A stretch of DNA of 64,000 nt from Hydractinia symbiolongicarpus (GCF_029227915.1 NC_079882.1:11656001-11720000), one strand, 5' to 3'; numbered from the stretch's first letter, positions 32,446-42,600 are shown. Program-made: numbers and translations. The notes: generated by a model from the sequence alone, not told the origin.

Positions 32446-33515
32446 CTATAACAAAAATGAAGGTGAGTGATGGTCCCACTCATGAGTAGGTGGCACAGTG
32501 GTGCATAGACTACGAAAAAAGCCAATAACCTGTGCATCATCGAGATGTAAATAGCGTCTACATGCATCACTGGTCCACCTGCCTAAAATCTGGATAGTGC
32601 TGTCAGGCACACCTGCTGACGCTGCTGCAGAGGTCCCACCAATTCGAAAAGAATGTGTATTAATGTGTGGAATATTAGGCAAACACGAAGCCAGGAGGTT
32701 TACTATGTCCTGACAAGTCAAAAATGTGAAGTCCTGGTAAGTGAATAGTGGCCACCCTGGGTTGGGATGAACTGCTAAGAAACAGTTCATACGCTGAACC
32801 GGGCAAACTGCATTATTGGTAGCTCCAACCCTAATCAGACAACCAAAATGAAAGGGATCTGTTTTAGACGACCGGATATGAACCAGCATGAATGAATTGT
32901 CTGTGTAAAATTGCATATCTTCAACCAATAAATCAATGGATGGATCGAAGTAAGGACTGGATTGATAAGTGTATTCAGAGCAGCGCAACAAGCCAAAGAT
33001 TGCCAAAGAGGTAGCAGCTTTGAAATGTAGTCATTCATATACTGTAGCTTGTAAAAATTGAATACGGCAATGAATTAAACACAAATTCTGATACGTAATT
33101 GGGTGCCTGTGCAGCCGGGTGAGACGAGCGCCTTGGACTTTTTTAATTCCCAGCAGGGTGTAACACAAGCGACTCATGTCTGCTATTCGAACATAGTTAC
33201 CGTTCATGATGGAGTGATATTGCAAGCCTTAGATGTAAACGCGAATGGTAGTGTGAGATACGCGTTGTTCCAAACTAGCAATGTAGCGAATTAGAACATC
33301 CTTGTTTCAACGGCCAGAGGATAAGACCACCTATAACAAAACCGCTGATAGGAGGCAACACCAGTGGAATACGTGGCCCTAGTAGTGGGTGCCAAAGCTT
33401 GAGATGGAAAGTACTGTGAGGCTATACTGAGATGGTCCAAATGGTTGGCTCGGTTGGTGTGGGTGACTCGTCTGTGGACTGAAGGCGTTGTTTGAATCGA
33501 CGAACCTGTAACCAA
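32446..33515 (-). pseudogene. DIRS tyrosine recombinase, frameshifted
   Basis: Three leftward pieces. 33291-33515 is the N-terminal core-binding part (PTTRATYSTGVASYQRFC). Around 33031-33290 a second frame continues (YIASLEQRVSHTTIRVYI, stop, then GLQYHSIM). 32446-33006 is the catalytic domain with GLLRCSEYT (Arg), HSFRIGG (His-x-x-Arg), LGRWTSDA and RRYLHLD (Tyr). The Arg-His-Arg-Tyr set of tyrosine recombinases is all visible. At least two frameshifts and one internal stop make it non-functional. In DIRS elements this enzyme integrates a circular cDNA, without the target duplications of LTR elements. Confidence 0.85.
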
Positions 33516-33620
33516 GATAGAAGATCAGTAGCAATATTAGTGTGTCCAGGAATATGTTGAAGCAAAATATTAATGCTCGGCCGTGCTGTGAATAAAAATA
33601 AATGGCGGATTAACGACATA
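33423..33620 (-). pseudogene. DIRS RNase H C-terminal portion (left of the pogo insertion)
   Basis: Reads MSLIRHLFLF, then LLQHIPGHTNIATDLLS and DESPTPTEP in a frame overlapping the recombinase start, the usual ORF2/ORF3 overlap of DIRS elements. It is the direct continuation of the frame ending at 41,661 on the other side of the pogo element. Confidence 0.8.
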
Positions 33621-33622
33621 TA

Positions 33623-33647
33623 GTCAGTGCATCTAATCGTTGCGCAC
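33623..33647. repeat. pogo left terminal inverted repeat
   Basis: 25 bp, exact reverse complement of 41634-41658, preceded by TA. Further GCGCAC-containing motifs at 33840-33850 and 33861-33870 look like subterminal transposase-binding repeats. Confidence 0.93.
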
Positions 33648-33964
33648 TTGATAGAAAATTTTCGTAAAACTTCGAAAAACAGTAGCGTAACCGAAGATGC
33701 GACAAAAAATATGATAAAAAATAGAAGTGCCAAATGTAACAAGTAACAGAATCGCTCGATATCCCACAAAAACTTAGGGAAACCGGTTTTTTATCGCAAA
33801 ACAGCGTGCACAATGATTTCCGTCCAGAATCACAAATTGTTGCGCACTTGCCGTATATTTTTGCGCACTTATTATTATTATTATTATTATTAACATTTAT
33901 TTGGGTTCAATTTTGTACAAAATTGTTCTTCTCCCTAAAATGAAATATAAAAATGAAAAAAATT

Positions 33965-34440
33965 ATAGATTAAGAATAAATAAGTGTTCAAAAAATAAAT
34001 TTTTTTATATACATTAAATAAAAAAGAAAACCGCGATGAGAAAAACTGAAAAGGCTTGAAAGAAATTGAAACGCTCGAATCGACGAGAAATTAAGAAACG
34101 ATATATGGAATCAACCTAGATTGTAACTAGACAAAAAGCAGAGAAAACGATAAATGGCCTTGAAAGTAAGGAAAATATAAATAAACTATAAATAAAGAAT
34201 AAATAATTGTTCAAAAAAATATTATCTTTTTATATATATACATTATAAAAACCGCGATGAAAAGCAAAATTAAATAAACTTGAAAGGCTCGAAAGAAATT
34301 GAAACACTCGAATCGACAAGATAAATAGAGACGATATTGGAATCAACCTAGATAGGAGTAACTAGAAAAAAAACCCAGAGAAAACGATAAATGGCCTTGG
34401 AAGTAAGAAAATATAAAATAAACTAATTGAATTATGAAAA
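33965..34440. repeat. Two diverged tandem copies (about 220-237 bp) in the LINE 3' UTR
   Basis: Blocks such as ACCGCGATGA (34,030 and 34,250), AAGAAATTGAAAC...CTCGAATCGAC, and GAGAAAACGATAAATGGCC (34,141 and 34,378) recur in the same order. Indels account for the varying offset. It lies between the RT stop and the (TTA)n tail. Confidence 0.85.
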
Positions 34441-34588
34441 AAAAAAAAAAATAAAAAAATATTTCATATATATACTTGGCTAGTCGCAAAAGGAGAAAAG
34501 GCAAAAGTAAACACAAGCTGAAAATGAGTAAGGGTAGATTGTGAACAGGTCGATAGAATATTGGTACCCAAACTTCGGCGAACAGAAT

Positions 34589-36484
34589 TCAAACAGACAA
34601 GACTCTAGCGACTGCCTTATTTAGATAAAATTGTTTTGCTTCTTTAGTAAATTTTTCTAGAGTTTCAATAATTTTTATACTATCCGGGATTTCATCGTAA
34701 CATCGTGCTTGGTTTTGAAAAGTGCCATTTCCAACATTTTTAACAAGAGGCTCCTTCGTAGAAGATCTCAAATTTCGTGTTGGTACAACAAACTCTACGT
34801 TTAGATAGCTTGGATGGTTGTTATCAATTCTCGATTTGTGTACAAGTTTACTTATACTGAATTCAATATGTTCTTTTACGGGAAGCCATTTTAGATTCGT
34901 GACTTCTTGCAGATTAGCATAACGGCGGAGAACGTAACCAGCAGCCATGTTTTGGATCTTTTGTAGCCGACATATCAGATAATCAGGTATTTGCGAGAAG
35001 ACAACATTACCGTAACTTATCCTTGATAAGATCAACGTTTCCGCCAAGGTTTTGCGTACATGGAAAGGTGTGAAACGACTAAACTTTCGTAGAGCACGTA
35101 GTGTTGAGTGCGAGGATTTTATAACATTGTTTATATGGCAGGTCCATGATAGATTTTGGTCGAATTGAATGCCAAGTAACTTAACATTTTCTTCCTGCTC
35201 GATTGACATACCAGCACAACGACAAAGATAGCTTCGGTCAGAATCAAATGCTCTCAGTCGCTTAGAATGGAATATGATTAACTTAAGCTTGTCACTGTTG
35301 AACAAAAGATTGTTTTCTTTTGACCAAGCTAGAAGGTTATCTACATCCTTTTCCATATCTTTGATTGATTGAAATAGATCTCTGACTTTGCAGTGTTTAT
35401 ATAATGTTGTATCATCAGCATATTAGATACTGGCGGAGTTGATTTGATTTGATAACTCGATGACGTAGAGGTTAAACAGGACAGGGCCAAGTATGCTACC
35501 CTGTGGTACACCGTAAAACATTGATTTTAAAGATGAAATTTTGTCTTCAATTTGAACGTATTGTTTCCTATCTTTCAGATAACTTGATAATATCTTTAAA
35601 GCACGAAATGAAAAATTCATATCACGTAGTTTCAGCAGCAGATTTTTGTGATCAATCGTGTCGAAAGCTTTGGAGTAATCGATGAGGATAGAGAGTGTCA
35701 CTTCACTTTTCGCCATTACTTTTTTTATGTCGTCACGAAGCTTAAGCATCAATGTGGTAGTCGTATGACCTTTGCGAAAACCGGATTGTGTTTCATTGTA
35801 AAGTTGATTACTTTCGATGAATTCACATAACTGAGATAAGATTACTCTCTCGTAGATTTTTGACAATACTGGCAGTACTGAGATTGGACGATAGTCCTTT
35901 GTGCTAATTGGTGTGTCGATCTTTGGTATTGGGCAAACACGAGCAATCTTCCATTGCTGGGGAAATATTTCTTTGTTGATGCAATTGTTAATAATATGGA
36001 CCAGAGGGGATGTTATGAATTCTGATACTGGCTTGATAAATCGTATTGGAATATTGTCATGACCACTGGAGCAGTCATTCTTGAGGTTTTTTAGTATTTT
36101 ATTTATTTCATTGTAAGTAGTATGTTGAATTTTGAACGATTGTTCGTTTTCAGTAGTTTTGATATCATCTGGTAATGTAGACTCGACGTTTGATTTCCCA
36201 GTTAGGTTTGCTGCTAGATTGCTAAAATATTCATTCATTTCTGAAGGATCGTGTTTGATTCGTGTTTTTTGATTGCTCAGAATACGATGAATAGTATTCC
36301 AGACAGATTTTTGATCCTTTGACGATAACAATTTCTTGAAGAACGAGTTTTTTATTTCCTTCAATGTCTTTCGATAATTAGTGCGTTTTTCTTTATAGTC
36401 ATTTTTGTAATTTGGATCTTCTTGGGCTTTTTTACAATAAAATTCCAGTTGGTTTCGACTGTCTTGGATGGCAGGGTCTTTCAT
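34589..36484 (-). pseudogene. CR1-like LINE reverse transcriptase with an in-frame stop before YADD
   Basis: RT motifs in order: DYRPISVLPVLSKIYERVI, QSGFRKGHTTTT, IDYSKAFDTIDH (first catalytic Asp), GVPQGSILGPVLFNLYV, then TAA at 35423-35425 immediately before YADDTTLYKHC. The same frame then continues through the thumb region (LLAWSKENNLLFN, KLLGIQFDQNLSW, LKWLPV) to a stop at 34589. One substitution therefore disables an otherwise open frame, which points to a fairly young copy. Confidence 0.9.
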
Positions 36485-36519
36485 CCACAGAGCGTTCGGG
36501 CGTGTTAGCTTTACTCGCT

Positions 36520-37572
36520 TCAGTGGGGCATGACGGGCTTTCTGGTTGGTTTATTGACATGTTGATACGAATTTAGTATGTCTTTATAACGTTTGGTGGA
36601 TTCTTTTTCTTGGCCTTGAAGGTCAATGTTCATATCACCGGTTACAATAATGACACCGCTCCATTTAATAGATATTTCGGCTATCAATGTTTCAAAATTA
36701 TTGAGCCATTCGATCTTTTGCTCTTTCTTTGAGCTTGGTTGATATGCTGTAATTAGAAGGTAGGGTGTATTTTTGTTCCGACCACGAAATTCGACGCATA
36801 AAACTTCCATTGAAGAATGTTTTGTCAAATCATCTCTCGATTTAAAGTGTAGAGAATCTTTGGCATAAATCCCAACTCCACCCCCTCGAGATTTTCTGTT
36901 TTTGAAAAGTGTCTTATATCCTGGTATGTTGACGTAATCTAACTGTTCCTTGTTGTCTTGAAGCCAAGTCTCGCTTAGGGTTATGATGTCAAAGTCATAA
37001 ATGTTTAACATTAAAGAGAATTCTGTGAATGTCGATAAGAGAGATTGGGTGTTTATATGAGCGATAGACGTTTGATTGCGATGCTTGTTTAAAAGCTTTA
37101 GATGACTGTTCTCGGTAGTTATTGGGTCATCAGTAGTGTCTGTGTTAAATGCGATATTACGTACGCCAAAGTAGGGAAGCTCTGATAATATACATCCACT
37201 ACATGTCCATTTAACAACAATTCTGGATGTCATACGATTCTGTTCAAAGATGGGAAGGTTAGAACATGATGCATGTGTAAAACATAAACACTTAATACAT
37301 TGTAAACGTTTTCTATTTGTTCCAACTCCTTTATTACACTCAGTGCACTTGGATGAACCAGGTCCTGGATTCTCTTGAATATCTCCTGACAAAATTATGT
37401 TAAATGTTGATACAGAGTTCGCATAATAAACGATAGGTGATTTACCTCTCTTTATCTTTGTACGAATAACATTTGCTTTATAAACGTTTGTATTATCTTG
37501 AGATGCAACATCATTAAATGACAAAGTGTGAAAGATGCCAATTAAAGCAATTAAAACGACGATATTTCTCAT
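36520..37572 (-). pseudogene. CR1-like LINE 5' ORF: signal-like segment, 2A-like motif, PHD finger, AP endonuclease (C-terminal deletion)
   Basis: 350 residues from ATG 37572. Residues 1-19 are hydrophobic (IVVLIALIGIF), signal-peptide-like. Residues 63-71 read GDIQENPGP, a 2A-like sequence. A Cys4-His-Cys3 PHD-type finger follows (CTEC...CIKC...HASC...CSGC, about 75-128). The endonuclease shows INTQSL (Asn), LSETWL (Glu), GGGVGIY and TGDMNID (Asp/Asn), then stops soon after KPTRK. The usual SDH motif is missing: the next recognisable text, HAPLKRVKLTRP in another frame, belongs well downstream in related elements. An internal deletion with frameshift is inferred. Confidence 0.85.
37360..37386 (-). 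other. 2A-like (StopGo) motif in the LINE, with Glu-to-Gln change
   Basis: Nine codons encode GDIQENPGP preceded by IILS. The canonical 2A core is D-(V/I)-E-x-N-P-G-P; here the conserved Glu is Gln. 2A-like sequences near the N-terminus of non-LTR retrotransposon ORFs are an established observation. Whether this variant works is not known from the sequence. Confidence 0.8.
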
Positions 37573-38289
37573 GTTTATAAAGTTATAAATGCCTGGTTTC
37601 TCCGTTCGATGTTATGAGAGAAAAAATGTGTTTTGAGTGTAAAAAAGATTTCTCCAACATGTAAGCAAAAAGTACATAACTTGAAAAAAAATTCAATATT
37701 CACCACAAAAAACAAGTCAAAACCATTAAGCATGACTAGTATAACCAGTAGCGTTATTTCGATCGATTTCGTCATAAATATTCAAGTTGAAGTAAATCGA
37801 ATAAACAAAACAAATTTATAACAACTTTATAAAACCAGAACACGTCTGCTCTCTCCCAAAACGATAAAGCAGCACCAAGTGAATTAACTTCATCTTGTTT
37901 ACTACTCTGATATTATCAGCGCAGTGTTCTGCTGTTTCACTTATTATACTTTATTAACCAATTGGATATATGGATTATTAGTGTACTGCGTGTTTAATTC
38001 TGTAATTCATTAGTTTATAAAATCTGAGTTTGCGCAACTATTCGTGACTATTTGCGGCCGGCAGCGCAAGTAATTGTGATCATTTGCGACCAATATTATG
38101 TATTTCTTATTTCTTATTTCAGGTTCTCAACATGCCTTGAACACGCAATTATCATGATTGCAGAAACTATTTAACTCTCTCAGCAGTCCTCAGGTTTTAT
38201 CAACCTCGTTCCCGTTAATCGCGCAAAGCATTTTGTTAGTTCAGAAAACGAGACAGTTTAAATGGAATAACTTCCAGAAAAGAAGCTAA

Positions 38290-39081
38290 CTAATTATTTT
38301 TATTTTCAGAACACAAAAATAAATTATAATGTTCTTGGAGGTCCAGCTTGTGGACCAAACTATATAATTTTCGAAGTGCTTGATGGTCATGCACTTCAAC
38401 CTTTCTCTTAGAGCGATATGATGCCGTGGACAGAGATACCACTTGCAACGGTCCAGCGATTATTTGGTGAATTGGCACGATATCCTGATCTATTTCATCA
38501 ATGGGATTCTTTTCAAAAATGTTGTCATCGAGGTCAACTGTTTTCTGCTTTAAGAAATCAAAACTTATCGCTTGAACTGTCCCCTTTACATCTTGACGCC
38601 ACTGCCGTAATGCTCTTCCTACGAACATTGATTTTCTTCGTCGTGGATCAATATAAACTACCGCATAGTAAATCTCTTTGTTTTCGAAATACTCTGCACT
38701 TGCCGAGGTCTGTAGTGAAGCCCAGGATTTGAATATGATATTATTCAGAGCATCTTCTACATCTTTAGGAGGCTCAATTTTGTTTCCTTCATCTTTTGAC
38801 ATGCTGTCTTCGTCATCGTCATCATCTTCTTCCAACTCACTCTCCTCTTCCTCTTCTTCAACCACACTTTCCTCCCCTGGGTCAAATTTTCCATCAAATT
38901 CATTCTGATCTTCATCTTCCTGGTCATCATCTTGGTCTTCTATATCTTTCTTTTGTCCTCTAACTTTCGCCCCACTTATTTTCTTCTCTTCTCCTTCCTT
39001 ATTTTTAAGCAACTTTACTTTTTTTTTTACTGTTTTTCTTTTCGCTTTCCTTGTTAATAATTTCTTGCAGAAGTTCTGCAT
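38290..39081 (-). CDS. Acidic C-terminal extension frame overlapping the pogo transposase
   Basis: An open frame of 263 codons overlaps the end of the transposase by 77 nt, shifted at a run of ten A (minus strand; 39019-39028). It reads Lys-rich, then a long Asp/Glu tract (EEEEEESELEEDDDDDED), then a folded-looking C-terminus (YYAVVYIDPRRRKSMFVGRAL, IIAGPLQVVSL). This C-terminal type is commonly joined to Tigger-like transposases. A one-base slip in the A-run would fuse it to the transposase, so it is most likely the true C-terminus of the same protein separated by an indel, or less likely by ribosomal slippage. Confidence 0.6.
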   Translation of the reverse strand: MQNFCKKLLTRKAKRKTVKKKVKLLKNKEGEEKKISGAKVRGQKKDIEDQDDDQEDEDQNEFDGKFDPGEESVVEEEEEESELEEDDDDDEDSMSKDEGNKIEPPKDVEDALNNIIFKSWASLQTSASAEYFENKEIYYAVVYIDPRRRKSMFVGRALRQWRQDVKGTVQAISFDFLKQKTVDLDDNIFEKNPIDEIDQDIVPIHQIIAGPLQVVSLSTASYRSKRKVEVHDHQALRKLYSLVHKLDLQEHYNLFLCSENKNN

Positions 39082-41044
39082 CGCTAACTACAGTAGCAGC
39101 CAAGTTAATTTTGCGTCTTTTTTTCACACCAGGTTTTTCCATAGGCTTGATCTTGTTTAAGAAAAGCTCCTCGAACGACTTATTTACTATTGGCGCAGTA
39201 GTTGGTGTTGGTGTTGATGACACTGGTTCAAGCTTCCAGCCGTTGGGTACCCACTGAAAACCTAATGGAGCATCAAAGGGGAACGGGCCAATAGTATCCA
39301 TCACTTGTTTAGAAAAATGTTTAGCTGATGAATGAATTTTTGTAGGAGTATTGTTGCTACACATTTTCGACCCACTTGCTTTAGGTGTCGATATTTTGGT
39401 TTCTGTTGATGTGTTATCTACAGTGAACTCTACATTACTATCTGTCAAAGGTTTTTTGACTGCTTTTGGTGCGTCTTTTCCACTGTTACAGGTTGTCCAG
39501 TCAAGGGAGGGTTTTCCCGAAGCAACCCACTCATCATAGCGATGGACAAGTCGCACGTCAAAGCGAGAAGTATCGTATTTCTCGCGGTTGAGAGGCCAGA
39601 TTCCAGTGGATTCGAAACCTGCCTTTACATTTCCCTCGTTCATTCCTTCATGCCATACAGTGGCTAAAAGATTGACAAATTCAGGTTTATCGACCTTTTT
39701 CACCAATCCAAAACGATTAATTCTTTCGTTCAGCAAGTTCTCCCAGGATCGTTTTAGTGGCCCAAAACAGCACTTGTCGAGGGGCTGAAGTATATCCGTA
39801 ACGTGTGGTGGGAACTTTAACAGAAGGATATTTTGATCCAAAGCTTTCTGGATCACTGGTATGGAAATGTGACTCATGTGTCCGTCATAAAACAACAACA
39901 TTGGTCTAGCAGCATTTTGGTCAGAAAACTTATCAAACCAATCTGCGAACGTGATTGTATTCATCCATCCATTTGGTGTGACAGCGTAAAATGTATTTGG
40001 TAGACCATTTTCGCCTCTCCAAGTTGACTGAAAGTTTTTACCTTGAAATATGATAAAAGGGTCAAGAACTTTACCAGCAGCGTTGCATACAGCCATCGTT
40101 GTTATATTTTCCCTCCTGGCCCCAAATGATAGCTTAAACGCTGGTTGGTTTGTTGGACCTATCACCTAAAGAGGAAGCATATTGAAATAATATATATATA
40201 CCCTGTTAATACTCAGAAGGGAAGTTATGAAAAGTCGTTGCATTAAGACAAAGAATAATTACTAAGTCAAACCTTACCTTCGATTTTGCGGGGTCGGTAG
40301 GAAATCCAGACTCATCACAGTTCCAAATATTTTCTGGCTTTATTCCAGGATTTGCTTTCAAAATCCCCTCTAGCTTGTCGTAAAAATCGTAAATTACGAA
40401 AGGGTTGGCAGTATTTGACTTTCTCGAAATGCAAATCATTGATGCTTTTTTCAGAGAAAGTCGATTCCTCTTCATAAATAACTTCATCCAAGTCCTTCCA
40501 GGGCGATTTGACACGAATGGTGTGTTGATGTCATTGACAGTCACGTACTGCTTCACTAACTCCTGAAAAAAAGAAAACTTGATAAATAAAATCAAGCAAG
40601 GAAACAAGATGAATTATATTAAAGTGTACTATGAAATATTTACTCGTATCTCCACTAATGTTGGACTGAATCCGTTTTCACAAACTATAGCGATACACTT
40701 TCTCAATTCGATCTCCTCCTGCTCACTAAACACACATTTTCGACCAGCTTTGGAAAGTGACCTTCCTTCATCTACCTTCTTTAAGCGAAAGCGAAGCGAA
40801 GATTCAGCAACTTTACACTAAAAAGAAATTTATATAAAATAAAAAAAACAAGGAGAAATAATGAAACTTATTGCCCTATTATCAAACTTGCACCCCCGTA
40901 CTTTTGACGAAGGTTATGTTTATATACCTCTTTCGCAATAGAACGGAGTGAAGAAGTTGAAGACTTATATAACGCCAATGCTTTCTGCATATCATCCTCT
41001 GTCCACGGAGTCTCAATCTTTCTCTTAACTTTGTTATTTGGCAT
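39005..41044 (-). CDS. pogo/Tigger-like transposase (CENP-B-type DNA binding plus DDE_1), four exons, apparently intact
   Basis: Exons in coding order: 40928-41044, 40644-40817, 40278-40562, 39005-40165, all phase 0 with GT-AG introns; 578 residues to the first stop. The N-terminus MPNNKVKRKIETPWTEDDM starts a psq/CENP-B-type helix-turn-helix, followed by a second CENP-B-like DNA-binding part (LSKAGRKCVFSEQEE). The catalytic acids are all present: WNCDESGFP (first Asp), LLFYDGHMSHI (second), PPHVTDILQPLDK (third). It catalyses cut-and-paste transposition into TA in the nucleus (family knowledge). The element ends match the family. No internal stop is seen, unlike the DIRS and LINE copies around it. 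Confidence 0.85.
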
Positions 41045-41633
41045 GTTTGTAATTAAAATACCAATTAAATTCCTTGTATACGTTTAAAATGACTAACAAC
41101 TTTAAAAACACGTCTGTACCTGAACTGTTTTTGTTTAGGAATGAATCTGATGCATTCATGCTCAATTTCGAATTCAAAAAAAAGGCGCCATTCGAAACTA
41201 TTTATATAGCAAACCCTATTGGTAGGATGTTGCGTAAGTGTGCGCAATAAAATATGACCCCCAAGCGGATTGTGACGCGAATTATTGCGCAGCAGTTTTC
41301 TCAATTCGGCCACAGGTTTACATGAAAATAACTATTTACATGGGTAATCGAGACTATGTTGCGTCATTTCAACAAAAAAACATTTTAAAGATGGCGGCCG
41401 ACGAAGCTAGTTGACAAAGTTTCGTGGGACCACGTGGAAGTATTTATTTAATCACTTCTTCATTTCAAGTACTAAATATTGTTTTTCTGAAAGTATGCCG
41501 GTTTGTTAAGTGTTGAAATTGTATTATTTTCAAAGCCAGATCATTTTCACTTTGTTTTATATCATAAACAGCTTTTATAGGTGCAGGGGATCCATGCAAT
41601 TGGTGAATATTCTTCCCTGCGCAACGATTCGCG

Positions 41634-41658
41634 GTGCGCAACGATTAGATGCACTGAC
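41634..41658. repeat. pogo right terminal inverted repeat
   Basis: 25 bp exactly complementary in reverse to 33623-33647, followed by TA. Neighbouring GCGCA-containing copies at about 41,240-41,247, 41,284-41,292 and 41,618-41,624 are further subterminal repeats, mostly with the CGCAA orientation. Confidence 0.93.
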
Positions 41659-41660
41659 TA

Positions 41661-42391
41661 CATAATTTGTTTATCCTGCGATGTGCCTGAGTGCCACACA
41701 TGATGATCTGCAGATTGCGCCATTCACAACCCACGTCCTAACCGCTGCTACAATTGCGAAAAGCTCCAATATATTAATACGAAAAGAATGAAATGTTGGG
41801 GGCCATGGAGCACAAAACCAACTATTGCGAAAAACAGTACCAAATCCTACCGTTGATGCATCCTTAAAGAGGCTAAGTGAATCGGCTGTGATTGGGTCGC
41901 CTTGAATGAAACAGACCTAGGTCAAAGGTCCACCTAGGTCAAAAATCCACCCATCATTGAATGTCTAAGCGTGCCTCCCCATTTAATGTAATATGATGAT
42001 TGAGTGATGTAACTGTGGTAGACAAATCAATTAACCTGCGGAGAAACATTCTGCCTGGTTCTACCACTTTCGCAGCGAAAGATAAAGAGCCAATCAAGGT
42101 AAGCAATTCTCGTTTAGTGCACTTCTTCCTACCAGACCAAGCCAATAAAGCTTTGTGTAACTCCCTGTACTTATTTGCTGGCAAGCGAATGATCCGTTGC
42201 TGAGAGTCAATCTCAATGCCCAGGTAGGTTAAAGTTTGTGAAGGTCCTGCGGTTTTGTTCTCTACAATAGGGACACCTAGTTTAGCGCACATCGACTGAA
42301 TGGATTCTAAGTAACTATTTACTTCTGCTGCAGACCTCCCACAAAGGAAGAAATCGTCTACGTAACAGATCACAAATGGAATAGCAAGCAC
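41661..42391 (-). pseudogene. DIRS reverse transcriptase (catalytic half) and RNase H start
   Basis: Opens at the RT catalytic motif ICYVDDFFLCG and runs through LGVPIVENKTAGPSQTLTYLG, ELLTLIGSLSFAAKVV and GRMFLRRLIDL, standard DIRS RT landmarks. A TGA replaces the Trp expected after LDIQ, then a frameshift leads into RNase H (DPITADSLSLF, FHSFRINILELFAIV), a further frame change, and SGTSQDKQIM up to the pogo boundary. The RT N-terminal half is missing upstream of 42,391. Confidence 0.85.
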
Positions 42392-42600
42392 AGTGAGGAT
42401 TTTTCTTTCTCTTCAAGCGCCTTCTTCCCAACTATCGTCCACATGGTTTGTTACAAGGAATTGCATTTCAGGAATGTCCCAGGCGAGTTCAAGAAAGTGC
42501 AGGAGGTTTCAGGGGACAACCGCCAATTTTATTCGAAAAGTCGCCCAAACTCGCCCGTATATAGGTGGGCGTTTGCGGCTTATTGGCACCCTCTTCGTAA
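42392..42600. other. Sequence between DIRS truncation and a MITE
   Basis: About 200 bp with no recognised coding or repeat identity. The truncation point of the DIRS element lies at its left edge. Confidence 0.4.

Larger units (their letters stand above)
33868..37850 (-). mobile_element. CR1/L2-like non-LTR retrotransposon, defective, inside the pogo element
   Basis: Leftward order: signal-like N-terminus, 2A-like motif, PHD-type zinc finger, AP endonuclease (36520-37572), reverse transcriptase (34589-36484), a 3' UTR with about 230-bp tandem repeats, and a (TTA)n microsatellite at 33,868-33,890 as the 3' tail, typical of CR1/L2 families. Defects: part of the endonuclease is deleted with a frameshift near 36,520, and a TAA sits directly before YADD. 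The 5' boundary (about 37.85 kb) is estimated; pogo-like GCGCAA motifs resume at about 38,030. Confidence 0.8.
33623..41658 (-). mobile_element. pogo/Tigger-like DNA transposon with 25-bp perfect TIRs, containing a nested LINE
   Basis: Ends 33623-33647 and 41634-41658 are exact 25-bp inverted repeats (GTCAGTGCATCTAATC...). Each is flanked by TA (33621-33622 and 41659-41660), the target of Tc1/mariner/pogo elements. The single transposase gene reads leftward from 41,044. TTGCGCAC-type motifs recur just inside both ends. About 4 kb of the left half is a CR1-like LINE, so the original element was about 4 kb. Insertion is inside the DIRS RNase H frame. Confidence 0.9.
32105..42391 (-). mobile_element. 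DIRS-type tyrosine-recombinase retroelement, 5'-truncated, split by a pogo transposon
   Basis: Coding runs leftward. The right fragment (41,661-42,391) has the reverse transcriptase from the catalytic ICYVDDF onward and the start of RNase H. The left fragment (32,105-33,620) has the rest of RNase H, the overlapping start of the recombinase frame, the recombinase, and a 3' repeat array. The two parts are separated by the TA-flanked element 33,623-41,658; joined at a single TA the RNase H frame is continuous. There is no gag and no RT N-terminal half, so the copy is 5'-truncated near 42.4 kb. Several stops and frameshifts show it is dead. The exact left terminus is not determined. Confidence 0.8.

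Noticed and set aside
32446-33515. Host gene or Crypton recombinase
   Set aside because: The linked RT/RNase H with the DIRS-type ORF overlap identifies it as part of a DIRS element.
38678-38908. Ser-rich plus-strand frame (poly-Ser)
   Set aside because: Antisense shadow of the acidic Asp/Glu tract of the pogo C-terminal frame.
41065-41313. 82-codon minus-strand frame upstream of the pogo transposase
   Set aside because: Covers the GCGCA-rich subterminal region and has no domain; treated as non-coding.
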